Part shown: piece by piece, positions 33,273-40,982 of the stretch
Layout: each line of letters opens with the position of its first letter
Position numbering within the stretch: position 1 is the stretch's first letter
NCBI GenBank assembly: GCA_045650025.1
Contig: JAZRQR010000011.1
Location: forward strand, 1-43,198
Reading direction: 5' to 3'
From: SVQP01 sp045650025
Lineage (GTDB): Bacteria > Bacillota > Clostridia > Oscillospirales > CAG-272
DNA: 43,198 bases
Made by a program: the position numbers and the translations under genes
Notes under the pieces: model-generated
Seen by the model: only the letters and a program-made list of their open reading frames with translations
Database searches by the model: none
What the model was told of the DNA's origin: nothing

Positions 33273-33967
33273 TACTGTACCTCCTTATTCTCTGCAGACT
33301 CGGTGCAGGCGGTATGGCAGGAGCCCGCATTGGGACAGCCTGCGCAGGAGAAGCTCTTCTTCAGGGGTGCCTTGCCGCGCGTGATCACGTAAACCAGCGC
33401 GATCAGCATGCCGTAAACCAGCATGCCGCCGGGTGCCTTGACCAAAAACTCGATCTTGTAGGGCTCTAAGAATGCGATGGGGTTGCCGGCAAAGCTTGCA
33501 CTACCCAGCACCTCACGGATGACTGCCATTGCGCACAGTGCAACGGTAAAGCCAAGTCCCATGCCAATGCCGTCCAGCGCGGACTTGACCACCGTGTTCT
33601 TGCCTGCGAACATCTCGGCTCTGCCCAGAATGATGCAGTTTACCGTGATCAGCGGCAGGTACACGCCCAGCATTTCGTAAAGCGGAGGCAGATATGCCTG
33701 CACGATCATCTGGACGATGGTTACAAAGCCCGCGATGACCACGATATAGCAAGGAATGCGCACGCTGTCGGGAATGATCTTACGCAAAAGCGAGATCAGA
33801 ATGTTCGAGCAGATCAGCACCGCCATGGCAGCGATGCCCATGCCGAATGCGCCTGCCACGTTGGTGGTCGTTGCCAGCGTGGGGCATGTGCCAAGGATCA
33901 GCACCAGTACGGGGTTCTCCTTGAGAATACCCTTCAGAAGGATCGACCAATTGTTATTCTTACTCAT
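33272..33967 (-). CDS. rnfE: Electron transport complex subunit RnfE with a Cys-rich C-terminal tail
   Basis: 231 residues with six membrane segments and the Cys pair LGTCPTLATT (Cys28) and ITVNCIILGR (Cys111). Unlike most relatives I know, the C-terminus carries CAGCPNAGSCHTAC (208-221), which looks like a metal- or Fe-S-binding motif on the cytoplasmic side. GGAGGAGC precedes the ATG inside rnfG's end, and the two genes overlap by 8 nt. Confidence 0.9.
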   Translation of the reverse strand: MSKNNNWSILLKGILKENPVLVLILGTCPTLATTTNVAGAFGMGIAAMAVLICSNILISLLRKIIPDSVRIPCYIVVIAGFVTIVQMIVQAYLPPLYEMLGVYLPLITVNCIILGRAEMFAGKNTVVKSALDGIGMGLGFTVALCAMAVIREVLGSASFAGNPIAFLEPYKIEFLVKAPGGMLVYGMLIALVYVITRGKAPLKKSFSCAGCPNAGSCHTACTESAENKEVQ

Positions 33968-35123
33968 TAGCAGCTCCTCCTTCCAGAATGGTCAGCGATG
34001 CATATGCATGCTCAATCGCCTTGAGATAGCCGTCGGTGGTCATGGTTGCACCGCCGATAGCGTCAATTTCCTTATAGTTGCTCTCGGTCTTGCCGTCAAA
34101 CTGACCGTAGAACTTTTCGTCTGCACAAGCGTCACCAACGCCCTTGGTCTCTGCCTGCGAAACGGTAAAGGTATCAATGATCTTACCCTCGGGAGTCATG
34201 GATACGCGTACTACGATATATTCGCCCGATGCGGGGTGATAATCGTCGCCGCCCTTGATGCCGTAGCCTGCACCCTTGACCTCAAAGATATAGTTGCCGG
34301 TTGCGGTCTTCTTTGCAGACACAAGGTTCTTGGGCAGACCCTCAACTCCGCTAAGATCCAGGTCCTTCGAAGTGGATGCAGCCAGAATCGCATGTGCAGC
34401 TGCAACGGTTGCGTTATCACTCTTACCGCTCTCGTCCACGCCAAAGAACTGCTCACCGATCACGTAAACGTAACCCTTGCCGTTCTCTGCTGCATAGACT
34501 GCATCAATGCCCTCGATCACTTCTGCAATGAAGGGCTTGGTAAATTTGCCTTCTGCGCCGGGAAGGGCTGCAGACAGGTTATCATTGAGAATTTCCTCCT
34601 CGGTACGCAGATCGACCGAGCCGCCGCCCAGAATAATGACAGCATTGAGCGCATCCTTAACAGCATTCTTGAATGCCGCCGTGGTCTTGGTGGCACCCGA
34701 AATGGTATCAACCGCGTCCACACCGGCTGCGTCCTTGCCGGTAAAGTTTTCGCCAAAGGTCTTTTCATAGCCCAGGGTCTCGGAAGAGCCAAGGCAAACC
34801 ACACCGCTGACCGTACCGTCAGCATTGATGCCGCACATAATGACAAGACCCGAGCCATAGCCAACGGTGGTCAGCGTAAAGACGTAACCGCCGTTCTTTT
34901 CCTTATACACCTCGGTCACGGTAGCAGGCAGCGCAGCTGCATCAAACTCTACCTTTTCAAAGCCCTGTCCATGGGGCATGACCACCAGCAGCGCCTCGTT
35001 GGCAGCCGCATTCTGGTTCTGGGCAATAATGGGAGCGGTCAGCGAGTTGGTCAGCGCAAGCAGGATTGCCATGACAGCACAAATGCTGACCAGCACGACG
35101 ATGCTTTTCAAAGACTTTTTCAT
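33960..35123 (-). CDS. rnfG: Electron transport complex subunit RnfG with two FMN-binding domains
   Basis: 387 residues, about twice the length of ordinary RnfG (about 200). One N-terminal membrane helix (8-28) is followed by two FMN_bind-type domains. The first has DTISGATKTT (SGAT 142-145), the second DAIGGATMTT (GGAT 357-360); in both the Thr is the site for covalent FMN attached by ApbE. Each domain is outside the membrane. It overlaps the rnfD stop by ATGA. Confidence 0.9.
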   Translation of the reverse strand: MKKSLKSIVVLVSICAVMAILLALTNSLTAPIIAQNQNAAANEALLVVMPHGQGFEKVEFDAAALPATVTEVYKEKNGGYVFTLTTVGYGSGLVIMCGINADGTVSGVVCLGSSETLGYEKTFGENFTGKDAAGVDAVDTISGATKTTAAFKNAVKDALNAVIILGGGSVDLRTEEEILNDNLSAALPGAEGKFTKPFIAEVIEGIDAVYAAENGKGYVYVIGEQFFGVDESGKSDNATVAAAHAILAASTSKDLDLSGVEGLPKNLVSAKKTATGNYIFEVKGAGYGIKGGDDYHPASGEYIVVRVSMTPEGKIIDTFTVSQAETKGVGDACADEKFYGQFDGKTESNYKEIDAIGGATMTTDGYLKAIEHAYASLTILEGGAANE

Positions 35124-36046
35124 GCTGCTTTACCTCCCTTGCCGAATACTTTATGTCTGGTCCAGGAATCAATAAAGGGAGTGAGAATGTTCATCAGCAA
35201 AATTGCGAAGGACACGCCCTCGGGATATACGCCGAAATAGCGGATCAGGAAGGTGATCAATCCTGCGCCCACACCGAAAATGACCTTACCCCATGCCGTG
35301 GAGGGAGAGGTGACGTAGTCGGTTGCCATAAAGATCGCGCCGATCAGAAGGCCGCCGGACAGTACGGCTGCCAGCGCAGCGGTGGCACTCATGCCCTCCA
35401 TAAAGAAGGATGCCACAAATACCGTGCCGATGAATACCAGAGGCAGATGCCAGGAGATGACGCGACGCACCAGCAGGTACGCAAAGCCCACAAGCAGCGC
35501 GATCGCACAGGTCTCACCGATTGCACCGCCGTGTACGCCCAGCAGCAGGTCGGTCAGCGAGGTTGCCTCCTCAGTAGCCAGAGGCGTAGCACCCGCCACG
35601 GTGTCTACCACGGTGGGGAATGCAGCCTTTGCCATAGAGCCAAACGCCACCAGCATGAATACGCGAGCGGTGATGGCAGGGTTTACGGGGTTGCAGCCAA
35701 TACCGCCAAACAGGCACTTGACCACCACGATGGCAAACAGCGCACCGATCACGCATTGCCAGAGCGGTACGTTTGCAGGCAAGTTGAGCGCCAGCAGAAG
35801 ACCGGTAACAATGGCACTCAGGTCGCCTACGGTCTGCTTTTTCTTAACGATCAGGTTAAAGAGTGCTTCAAACGCAACCGAGGATACCACGGTTACGGCA
35901 ATGACCAGCAGCGCACGCAGACCGAAGATGATGCAGCCTGCAACGGCAGCGGGCAGCAGCGCAAGGATCACGTCCAGCATAATGCGGCGTGTGCTGCGAC
36001 CGCTATGAATGTGAGGAGAGACGGAAATCGTCAGTTTCTTACTCAT
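35120..36046 (-). CDS. rnfD: Electron transport complex subunit RnfD
   Basis: 308 residues with eight to nine membrane segments. The flavin motif DTVAGATPLA (Thr154) is the expected covalent FMN site; ATDYVTSPSTAWGK near 241 is another family landmark. It overlaps rnfC by ATGA. Confidence 0.95.
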   Translation of the reverse strand: MSKKLTISVSPHIHSGRSTRRIMLDVILALLPAAVAGCIIFGLRALLVIAVTVVSSVAFEALFNLIVKKKQTVGDLSAIVTGLLLALNLPANVPLWQCVIGALFAIVVVKCLFGGIGCNPVNPAITARVFMLVAFGSMAKAAFPTVVDTVAGATPLATEEATSLTDLLLGVHGGAIGETCAIALLVGFAYLLVRRVISWHLPLVFIGTVFVASFFMEGMSATAALAAVLSGGLLIGAIFMATDYVTSPSTAWGKVIFGVGAGLITFLIRYFGVYPEGVSFAILLMNILTPFIDSWTRHKVFGKGGKAA

Positions 36047-37365
36047 TTTGCGCTTCCCTCCTTTGCTTGTTGTTCTCTGACAAATGCCTTTGCCAGCTTA
36101 TTGGTCTGTACCAAAGGACGGTTTGCAGGGCAAACGTAGCTGCAGCAGCCGCATTCCATACAAGCCGCGAGCGAAAGCTCCTCCAGCTTGACGGCATCCT
36201 TTTGGTCATATGCCTTGGCAATGGCTGCGGGAGCCAGACCAAAGGGACAAGAATTGGTGCAAGAGCCGCAACGAATGCAAGGCGTCGTTTCGGGCAGCTT
36301 GGTCTCCTTTGCGGTCAGCGCCAGAATCGCATTGGTGTTCTTGAGGATAGGCGCGGAAAGATCCGGCACCGTAACACCCATCATAGGACCGCCGTACACC
36401 ACCTTGGAGGGCTCGCAGGTCAAGCCACCGCACGCGTCAAACAACTCGGAGACTGCCATGCCCACGGGCACGATCACGTTCTGCGGATTCTGAACGGCAG
36501 CGCCTGCCACGGTTACGCACTTTTTCACCAGCGGCATACCCGTTTGCACGTAAGAGCCGATTGCCGCCAGCGTGGTACCGTTGAGCACGATGCAGCCCAC
36601 GTCGATGGGCAGCTTGCCAATGGGTACGACCTTGCCGACCGTGTGATAGATCAGCACCTTTTCACCGCCCTGCGGATACTTGGCGGGCAGCACCTTGACG
36701 TCTACGCGACATCCCTGTGCCGTTTCCTTCATCAGCTTCATCATTGCCTTGATCGCTGCCTTTTTGTTGCTTTCAATGCCAATGACGACGTGCTTGATAC
36801 CAAGGTGCGTCTTGAGGACTTCAATAGCCGCCTTCATGTCCTCGCCGCGCGTCAGCATTGTGTAGGTATCACTGGTCACGTAGGGCTCGCATTCCGCACA
36901 GTTGATAATCAGGTGCTGGATGCGCGCGGGATCTACGTTGAGCTTGAAAAACGTGGGAAAGCCAGCGCCGCCAAGACCGACGATGCCGGCTTGCTTTATC
37001 GCTTCGATCAAAGATTCACGGGAGTCAATTACAGGAGGAGTCAGCGTGGGATCAGGCATCATTTCACCGTCGGATTCGATCACGATTGCGGGCACAGTAC
37101 TGCCGGACATGGTCAGATATTCGGTCATCTTCACAACCTTACCCGAAACCGATGCGTGCACGGGCACCGAGAGAGCGCCACCTGCCTCTGCGATCAGCGT
37201 GCCGACCTTAACCTCGTCGCCAACCTTGACAACGGGCTTTGCGGGCGCGCCGATGTGCATTGCCAGCGGGATGGTCACCGTTTTAGGGGCATCCGGGCGC
37301 ACAGCAGACGAACTTGCGGTGTTTTTTCTGTGGGGTACGTGTACCCCTTTAAGAGAAAAAGCCAT
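36043..37365 (-). CDS. rnfC: Electron transport complex subunit RnfC
   Basis: 440 residues: N-terminal biotinyl-like beta domain (30-105), the NADH/FMN fold with GLGGAGFPT (130-138) and INCAECEPY (154-162), an SLBB-type middle and two [4Fe-4S] motifs, CIRCGSCTNSCP (363-374) and CMECGCCSYVCP (402-413). RnfC oxidises or reduces NAD at the cytoplasmic face. First gene of rnfCDGEAB. AAAGGT lies 10 nt before the ATG. The promoter lies at 37439-37467, so the leader is about 65 nt. Confidence 0.95.
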   Translation of the reverse strand: MAFSLKGVHVPHRKNTASSSAVRPDAPKTVTIPLAMHIGAPAKPVVKVGDEVKVGTLIAEAGGALSVPVHASVSGKVVKMTEYLTMSGSTVPAIVIESDGEMMPDPTLTPPVIDSRESLIEAIKQAGIVGLGGAGFPTFFKLNVDPARIQHLIINCAECEPYVTSDTYTMLTRGEDMKAAIEVLKTHLGIKHVVIGIESNKKAAIKAMMKLMKETAQGCRVDVKVLPAKYPQGGEKVLIYHTVGKVVPIGKLPIDVGCIVLNGTTLAAIGSYVQTGMPLVKKCVTVAGAAVQNPQNVIVPVGMAVSELFDACGGLTCEPSKVVYGGPMMGVTVPDLSAPILKNTNAILALTAKETKLPETTPCIRCGSCTNSCPFGLAPAAIAKAYDQKDAVKLEELSLAACMECGCCSYVCPANRPLVQTNKLAKAFVREQQAKEGSAK

Positions 37366-37438
37366 TTTGTCTGTTACCTTTCTTTTATTCTTTGCACGGC
37401 TGTTTTTGTTGTTAACAGCGCATGCCTATACAGAGTAT

Positions 37439-37467
37439 ATTATACTGTATTTTCTCCCTCTTGTCAA
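37439..37467 (-). promoter_or_regulatory. Perfect-consensus promoter of the rnf operon
   Basis: On the minus strand TTGACA (37467-37462), 17-bp spacer, TATAAT (37444-37439). Confidence 0.9.
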
Positions 37468-37490
37468 TGGCTTAATGTACCGGGCGCAAA

Positions 37491-37518
37491 AAAAAGCAAA
37501 GCCGCAGCTTTGCTTTTT
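37491..37518 (-). terminator. Terminator of the eutH gene
   Basis: AAAAAGCAAAGC and GCTTTGCTTTTT form a 12-bp stem around CGCA; the T tract follows on the minus strand. Confidence 0.9.
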
Positions 37519-37521
37519 CTT

Positions 37522-38601
37522 TTATTGTGCGTCCTCAGCTCGGTCGCGGTACAGCAGCGCCGCGAGCAGCACGGCAAACACGCCCGAGGTCAGCTTGCCC
37601 ACGATCATGGGCGTGACGTAGCGCGCGTCATACGCCATGGTAAAGGCGAGGTGATCGCCAAAGACAAAGGATGCCGACACAGCAAAGGCGGCATTGAGCG
37701 CAACGCCACGCTTGTTCATGCGATCCATCATGCCAAAGGTGGTAGCGTTGGTGACAAGGCTGCCCGTAAACGCCACGGCAGAGGTGGGATCGATCCCGAC
37801 CTTGCCACTCAGCCCTTGCAGGGGCTTATGCAGCAGCTTGCCCACCAGGTACATCAGGGGCAGCGCGCCCGCCAGCGTCACACAGGCATTGACGCAGATC
37901 ATCGCGGCGTTTTCCAGACGGTCAAAGTGGGGGCTGATCTCAAAGCCGGTCAAAAAGGTCACGATCGCACAGGCAAGACCCACGATAGCGACCACCTTAA
38001 TACCGTAGCCAAACACCTCAAAGCACTTGATGCAAATGCGCGGGATCAGGATCAGCGCAGTAGCGATCACGGCGGAGAGCAACAGCAGCGGGATCAGATC
38101 CACCAGCAGCACAAGCGGTGCAATGCCGCACAAAAGTCCTGCCGCAAAGCAGCCTGCGGGAATGGTGACAATGCCGCAAAGCAGCCCGAAGAATAGCGGC
38201 TTGCGCTGCTCCTTTTGCACCACGCCCAGGGCAAACGGGATGGTAAAGGAAATGACGCAGCCCATCATGGACGCCACGACCATAGCGTGAAAGCCGCCGA
38301 GCGCCTCGCTCTTGCACACGCTCTGTGAAAGCGCCGCGCCGCCCATATCGTTGGCAAACAACGATGCGGGAATGATGGAGGGGTCAATGCCAAACAGGGC
38401 GTAAAACCCATCAAACGCAGGCATCAGCCATTCTCCCACCGCCGGCGCAATGACGATCATGCCGAGCATAGACAGCGCCATGGGTCCAAACAAGGAAAAG
38501 GCTCTTTCAAATTCCTTGCCCACCCCCAGCTTACTGCCAAGCAGAAAATCCGCCGCGCCAAGTATGGCAAATATCAATATGATCACGGTTAAAATACTCA
38601 T
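37522..38601 (-). CDS. EutH-like ethanolamine transporter
   Basis: 359 residues with about ten membrane segments. Family features include ADFLLGSKLGVG near the start, DMGGAALSQS, PAGCFAAGLLCGI and FVFGDHLAFTMAYD toward the end. EutH mediates ethanolamine entry across the membrane. No eutABC or microcompartment genes are present in the window, so it may feed another pathway, for example head-group synthesis. AAAGGAG 7 nt before the ATG; own promoter and terminator. Confidence 0.85.
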   Translation of the reverse strand: MSILTVIILIFAILGAADFLLGSKLGVGKEFERAFSLFGPMALSMLGMIVIAPAVGEWLMPAFDGFYALFGIDPSIIPASLFANDMGGAALSQSVCKSEALGGFHAMVVASMMGCVISFTIPFALGVVQKEQRKPLFFGLLCGIVTIPAGCFAAGLLCGIAPLVLLVDLIPLLLLSAVIATALILIPRICIKCFEVFGYGIKVVAIVGLACAIVTFLTGFEISPHFDRLENAAMICVNACVTLAGALPLMYLVGKLLHKPLQGLSGKVGIDPTSAVAFTGSLVTNATTFGMMDRMNKRGVALNAAFAVSASFVFGDHLAFTMAYDARYVTPMIVGKLTSGVFAVLLAALLYRDRAEDAQ

Positions 38602-38633
38602 GCCAAACTCCTTTGCTGCACGAAGTTACGTCG

Positions 38634-38662
38634 ATTGTAGCATGTTTTTGCCCGTTTGTCAA
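38634..38662 (-). promoter_or_regulatory. Sigma-A-type promoter of the eutH-like gene
   Basis: On the minus strand TTGACA (38662-38657), 17-bp spacer, TACAAT (38639-38634), with TGC before the -10 element. Confidence 0.8.
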
Positions 38663-38710
38663 GCAAATTTACGCGCGCGGGCACGGCGCGAGATTTTCCG
38701 CGCTTCCCTG

Positions 38711-38739
38711 TTGACAAATCCGCGCCCTTGTGCTATACT
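38711..38739 (+). promoter_or_regulatory. Sigma-A-type promoter of the sdpR/sdpI-like operon
   Basis: TTGACA (38711-38716), 17-bp spacer, TATACT (38734-38739). Confidence 0.8.
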
Positions 38740-38742
38740 ATA

Positions 38743-38767
38743 TTTAACAATTAGGTTAAATGTTAAA
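38743..38767 (+). promoter_or_regulatory. Candidate autorepressor operator
   Basis: TTTAACA (38743-38749) and TGTTAAA (38761-38767) are perfect inverted repeats around an 11-bp spacer (ATTAGGTTAAA). The site begins at the predicted transcription start, a good position for repression by the adjacent ArsR-type protein. Confidence 0.5.
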
Positions 38768-38780
38768 TGAGGAGGATACC

Positions 38781-39065
38781 ATGGGCATACAGAACACCAT
38801 GCGGGCACTCTCGGATCCCATCCGCCGCGAGATCTTAAACCTGCTAAAGGGCGGCAGAATGGCTGCCGGTGACATTGCCGCGCACTTTTCCGTGACCGAC
38901 GCCTCGATCTCCCGGCACCTCTCGGTGCTCAAGGAGGCGGAGCTGATCCGCGACAAGCGCGAGGGAAAATTCATTTATTACGAGCTCAACGCCTCGGTGC
39001 TTGAGGAGATCCTGCTGTGGATCAAAGATTTGAAAGGAGAGCGCAATCATGATCAAGAAGAATAA
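38781..39065 (+). CDS. ArsR-family autorepressor, SdpR-like
   Basis: 94 residues forming a winged helix: TMRALSDPIRREILNLLKGG, recognition helix around TDASISRHLSVL, wing LIRDKREGKFIYYEL. No metal-binding Cys are present, as in the SdpR subfamily. GGAGG lies shortly before ATG 38781, and the upstream M at 38760 lies in the operator. SdpR represses its own operon; the next gene encodes an SdpI-like membrane protein that overlaps its end by 17 nt. Confidence 0.85.
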   Translation: MGIQNTMRALSDPIRREILNLLKGGRMAAGDIAAHFSVTDASISRHLSVLKEAELIRDKREGKFIYYELNASVLEEILLWIKDLKGERNHDQEE

Positions 39066-40152
39066 GCTGACAATCATTATCACCTCTGTCGTCACGCTGC
39101 TCCCTGCCCTGCTTTGGCTGTTCGGCAGCAAGCTGCTGCCCGCCAAGATTGTGGAATTCTGGGGCATGGACGTATCAAGCGAAACCGGTCTTGGCACGGC
39201 GAATATTTTTCTGATCCTGCCGCTGATCATGCTGGCGGTGCATTGGTTCTCCATCCTCTTTACCGCAATCATTGAAAAAAATAACGAGCCAAACAAAAAA
39301 ATGCTGCACATGGTGCTTTGGATCACTCCCGTACTTTCACTTGCCACCTCGGGCGGCTTGCTTGCTACTGCATTCAGCGAAGACGTTAACGTATTCCTGT
39401 TCGTACTGTTGGGCTTTGGCATCGGCTTTATGATCATGGGTAATTATATGCCTAAGGTCACGCGCAACCGCACCGTTGGCATTAAGATCTCCTGGGCACT
39501 TGCCAACGAGGAGAACTGGTTTGCTACGCATCGCTTTGCGGGTAAGGTGTTCTTTTTCGCAGGTCTTGCATGCCTTTGGGGCATTTTGCTGCCTGCCAAG
39601 CTACAGCCTTACCTGATGTGCGCTGCCGTTTTGACCATCCTTGTACTGCCCATCGTGTATTCCTACCGCTTTTATAAAAAGCAGCTGCGCGAGGGCAAAG
39701 CGACCAAGCAGGACTACGAGCAGGGGCTGACCGACCTTTACAAGAGCCGCCGCGCCGCCATCCTTGCCATTCTTGGCGTTTTGCTTTCGCTGGGAATCCT
39801 GCTGCCGCTGATTCTGTTTGGCGGCAAGCTGGAGATTGCCGCAACCGATACGGCAATTGAGATTGAAGCAGACATGTGGCGCGATTGCACCATTGCCTAC
39901 GAGCAGATCGAAAGCGCGGAATACCGCGAGAGTACCGTGGACGGTCAGCGCATCAACGGCGTAGGCTCTGCCAAGCTGCTGCTGGGCGTGTTCCGCAACG
40001 CCGAGTTTGGCACCTATATCCGCTACACCTACACGGGCAACCTGCCCTGCATCGTGCTGATCGTGGACGGCGAGACCTACGTGATTGCTACAAGCAGCGC
40101 CGAAGATACCGAGGCAATTTACAAGCAGATCGAGGCAAACACTCAAAAGTAA
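39049..40152 (+). CDS. SdpI/DUF1648-like membrane protein with C-terminal PH-like domain
   Basis: 367 residues: about seven hydrophobic segments (DUF1648 and SdpI-type, NYMPKVTRNRTVGIKISWAL near 130 is the SdpI landmark) followed by a soluble part (about 265-367) that resembles a bacterial PH domain. SdpI confers immunity to the SdpC toxin in Bacillus and signals to SdpR. No sdpC-like toxin gene is seen here, so the pair may sense another membrane stress. AAAGGAGA lies ahead of ATG 39049. Confidence 0.8.
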   Translation: MIKKNKLTIIITSVVTLLPALLWLFGSKLLPAKIVEFWGMDVSSETGLGTANIFLILPLIMLAVHWFSILFTAIIEKNNEPNKKMLHMVLWITPVLSLATSGGLLATAFSEDVNVFLFVLLGFGIGFMIMGNYMPKVTRNRTVGIKISWALANEENWFATHRFAGKVFFFAGLACLWGILLPAKLQPYLMCAAVLTILVLPIVYSYRFYKKQLREGKATKQDYEQGLTDLYKSRRAAILAILGVLLSLGILLPLILFGGKLEIAATDTAIEIEADMWRDCTIAYEQIESAEYRESTVDGQRINGVGSAKLLLGVFRNAEFGTYIRYTYTGNLPCIVLIVDGETYVIATSSAEDTEAIYKQIEANTQK

Positions 40153-40170
40153 CGCACAATGAAAAATTTT

Positions 40171-40209
40171 TATAGCATACCCTTGCAATATGCGCACGGG
40201 TATGCTATA
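40171..40209 (+). terminator. 12-bp inverted repeat: terminator of sdpI-like gene overlapping the riboswitch promoter
   Basis: TATAGCATACCC (40171-40182) and GGGTATGCTATA (40198-40209) are a perfect 12-bp inverted repeat followed by ATTATTTTA. It lies 19 nt after the sdpI-like stop and encloses the promoter elements of the next operon. Confidence 0.6.
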
Positions 40210-40211
40210 AT
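40183..40211 (+). promoter_or_regulatory. Sigma-A-type promoter of the B12-uptake operon
   Basis: TTGCAA (40183-40188), 17-bp spacer, TATAAT (40206-40211). The -35 is inside the loop of the inverted repeat and the -10 overlaps its right arm. Confidence 0.8.
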
Positions 40212-40239
40212 TATTTTACAAAAGAATAAACGCAAAGCA

Positions 40240-40485
40240 TCTGAATATGTACGTCATATTCGTTGTCGGGCATACCGCCGGACGGTATCTGCTCGGGGAT
40301 AAGGAAATTGCGGTGCAAATCCGCGGCAACAGCCATTACCGTAACTCTGCTTGCACGTCAAGCAGTCAAGTCGGAATGCTTATCGCTTTGTGCATCATAA
40401 AGGTCTCTTGGGCAATAAGGGGGGACGGTGCAGCGGTCAGGTGTCGTATATCTGATCTTATTTTGCTATGGGCAGGATAGCAAAC
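40240..40485 (+). ncRNA. Cobalamin riboswitch (aptamer, approximate limits)
   Basis: The core GGTGCAAATCC (40312-40322) is the strongly conserved B12-box neighbour, followed by CAGCCATTACCGTAA and AAGTCGGAATGC (40368-40379) in the expected order. A perfect hairpin TTGCTAT-GGGCAGG-ATAGCAA (40463-40483) is a candidate P13/L13. A terminator lies at 40495-40520. The genes downstream are a B12-type lipoprotein and an ECF S component. The exact helices need covariance modelling, but the assignment by motif and context is good. This covers most of the 404-bp gap before the lipoprotein gene. Confidence 0.8.
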
Positions 40486-40494
40486 ACGCAGTAC

Positions 40495-40525
40495 AGTACC
40501 CTTTTAGAAGGGTACTTTTATTTTA
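40495..40525 (+). terminator. Riboswitch expression-platform terminator
   Basis: AGTACCCTT (40495-40503) and AAGGGTACT (40508-40516) form a 9-bp stem followed by TTTATTTTAT; ligand binding would favour it and switch the operon off. Confidence 0.85.
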
Positions 40526-40556
40526 TCCTTTTGAAAAAACAGAAAGGATATTGATC

Positions 40557-40982
40557 ATGAAAAAAACGATTCAATCAACCGTAACAGTCATTCTCGCACT
40601 TATCTTTATTGTAGCACTTGTGTCCTGCGACACGGTAGAGAAAACCGGTGTATGGGAAAATGCGACCTACCGTAAGGATACGGAATTCGGCAACGGCGCC
40701 AAAACCGTGGTGGTGGAGGTAAAGGCAGAGGATCAGCAGGTCACATTCACAATCAAAACCGACAAGGACACCGTTGGCGCAGCCCTCTTGGAGCACGGCT
40801 TGATCGCGGGCGAGGAAGGCGCGTATGGCTTATACATCAAGCAAGTCAACGGCATCACCGCAGACTATGACGTAGACCAGACCTATTGGTCATTCTATAT
40901 CAACGGCGAATACGCCATGACCGGCGTGGACACCACCGAAATTACGGAAGGAGCAACTTATCGACTTGAGTACACCAAGTGA
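40557..40982 (+). CDS. DUF4430 lipoprotein, putative extracellular cobalamin-binding protein
   Basis: 141 residues: signal peptide ending in LVSC (Cys24), then a DUF4430 domain (about 50-141, with TFTIKTDKDTVGAALLEHGLIAG and YWSFYINGEYAMTGVDTTE). DUF4430 is related to the C-terminal domain of transcobalamin and intrinsic factor. Control by a cobalamin riboswitch supports a role in B12 capture at the surface. AAAGGA lies 8 nt before the ATG. Its end overlaps the ECF gene by 17 nt. Confidence 0.8.
   Translation: MKKTIQSTVTVILALIFIVALVSCDTVEKTGVWENATYRKDTEFGNGAKTVVVEVKAEDQQVTFTIKTDKDTVGAALLEHGLIAGEEGAYGLYIKQVNGITADYDVDQTYWSFYINGEYAMTGVDTTEITEGATYRLEYTK

Noticed and set aside
35989..38196. 735-aa plus-strand frame spanning rnfC and part of eutH
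   Set aside because: It crosses two well-supported genes and a promoter on the opposite strand and shows no family signature.
38781..40152. Toxin-antitoxin pair
   Set aside because: The membrane protein is a long SdpI-like protein with a PH-like domain rather than a toxin.
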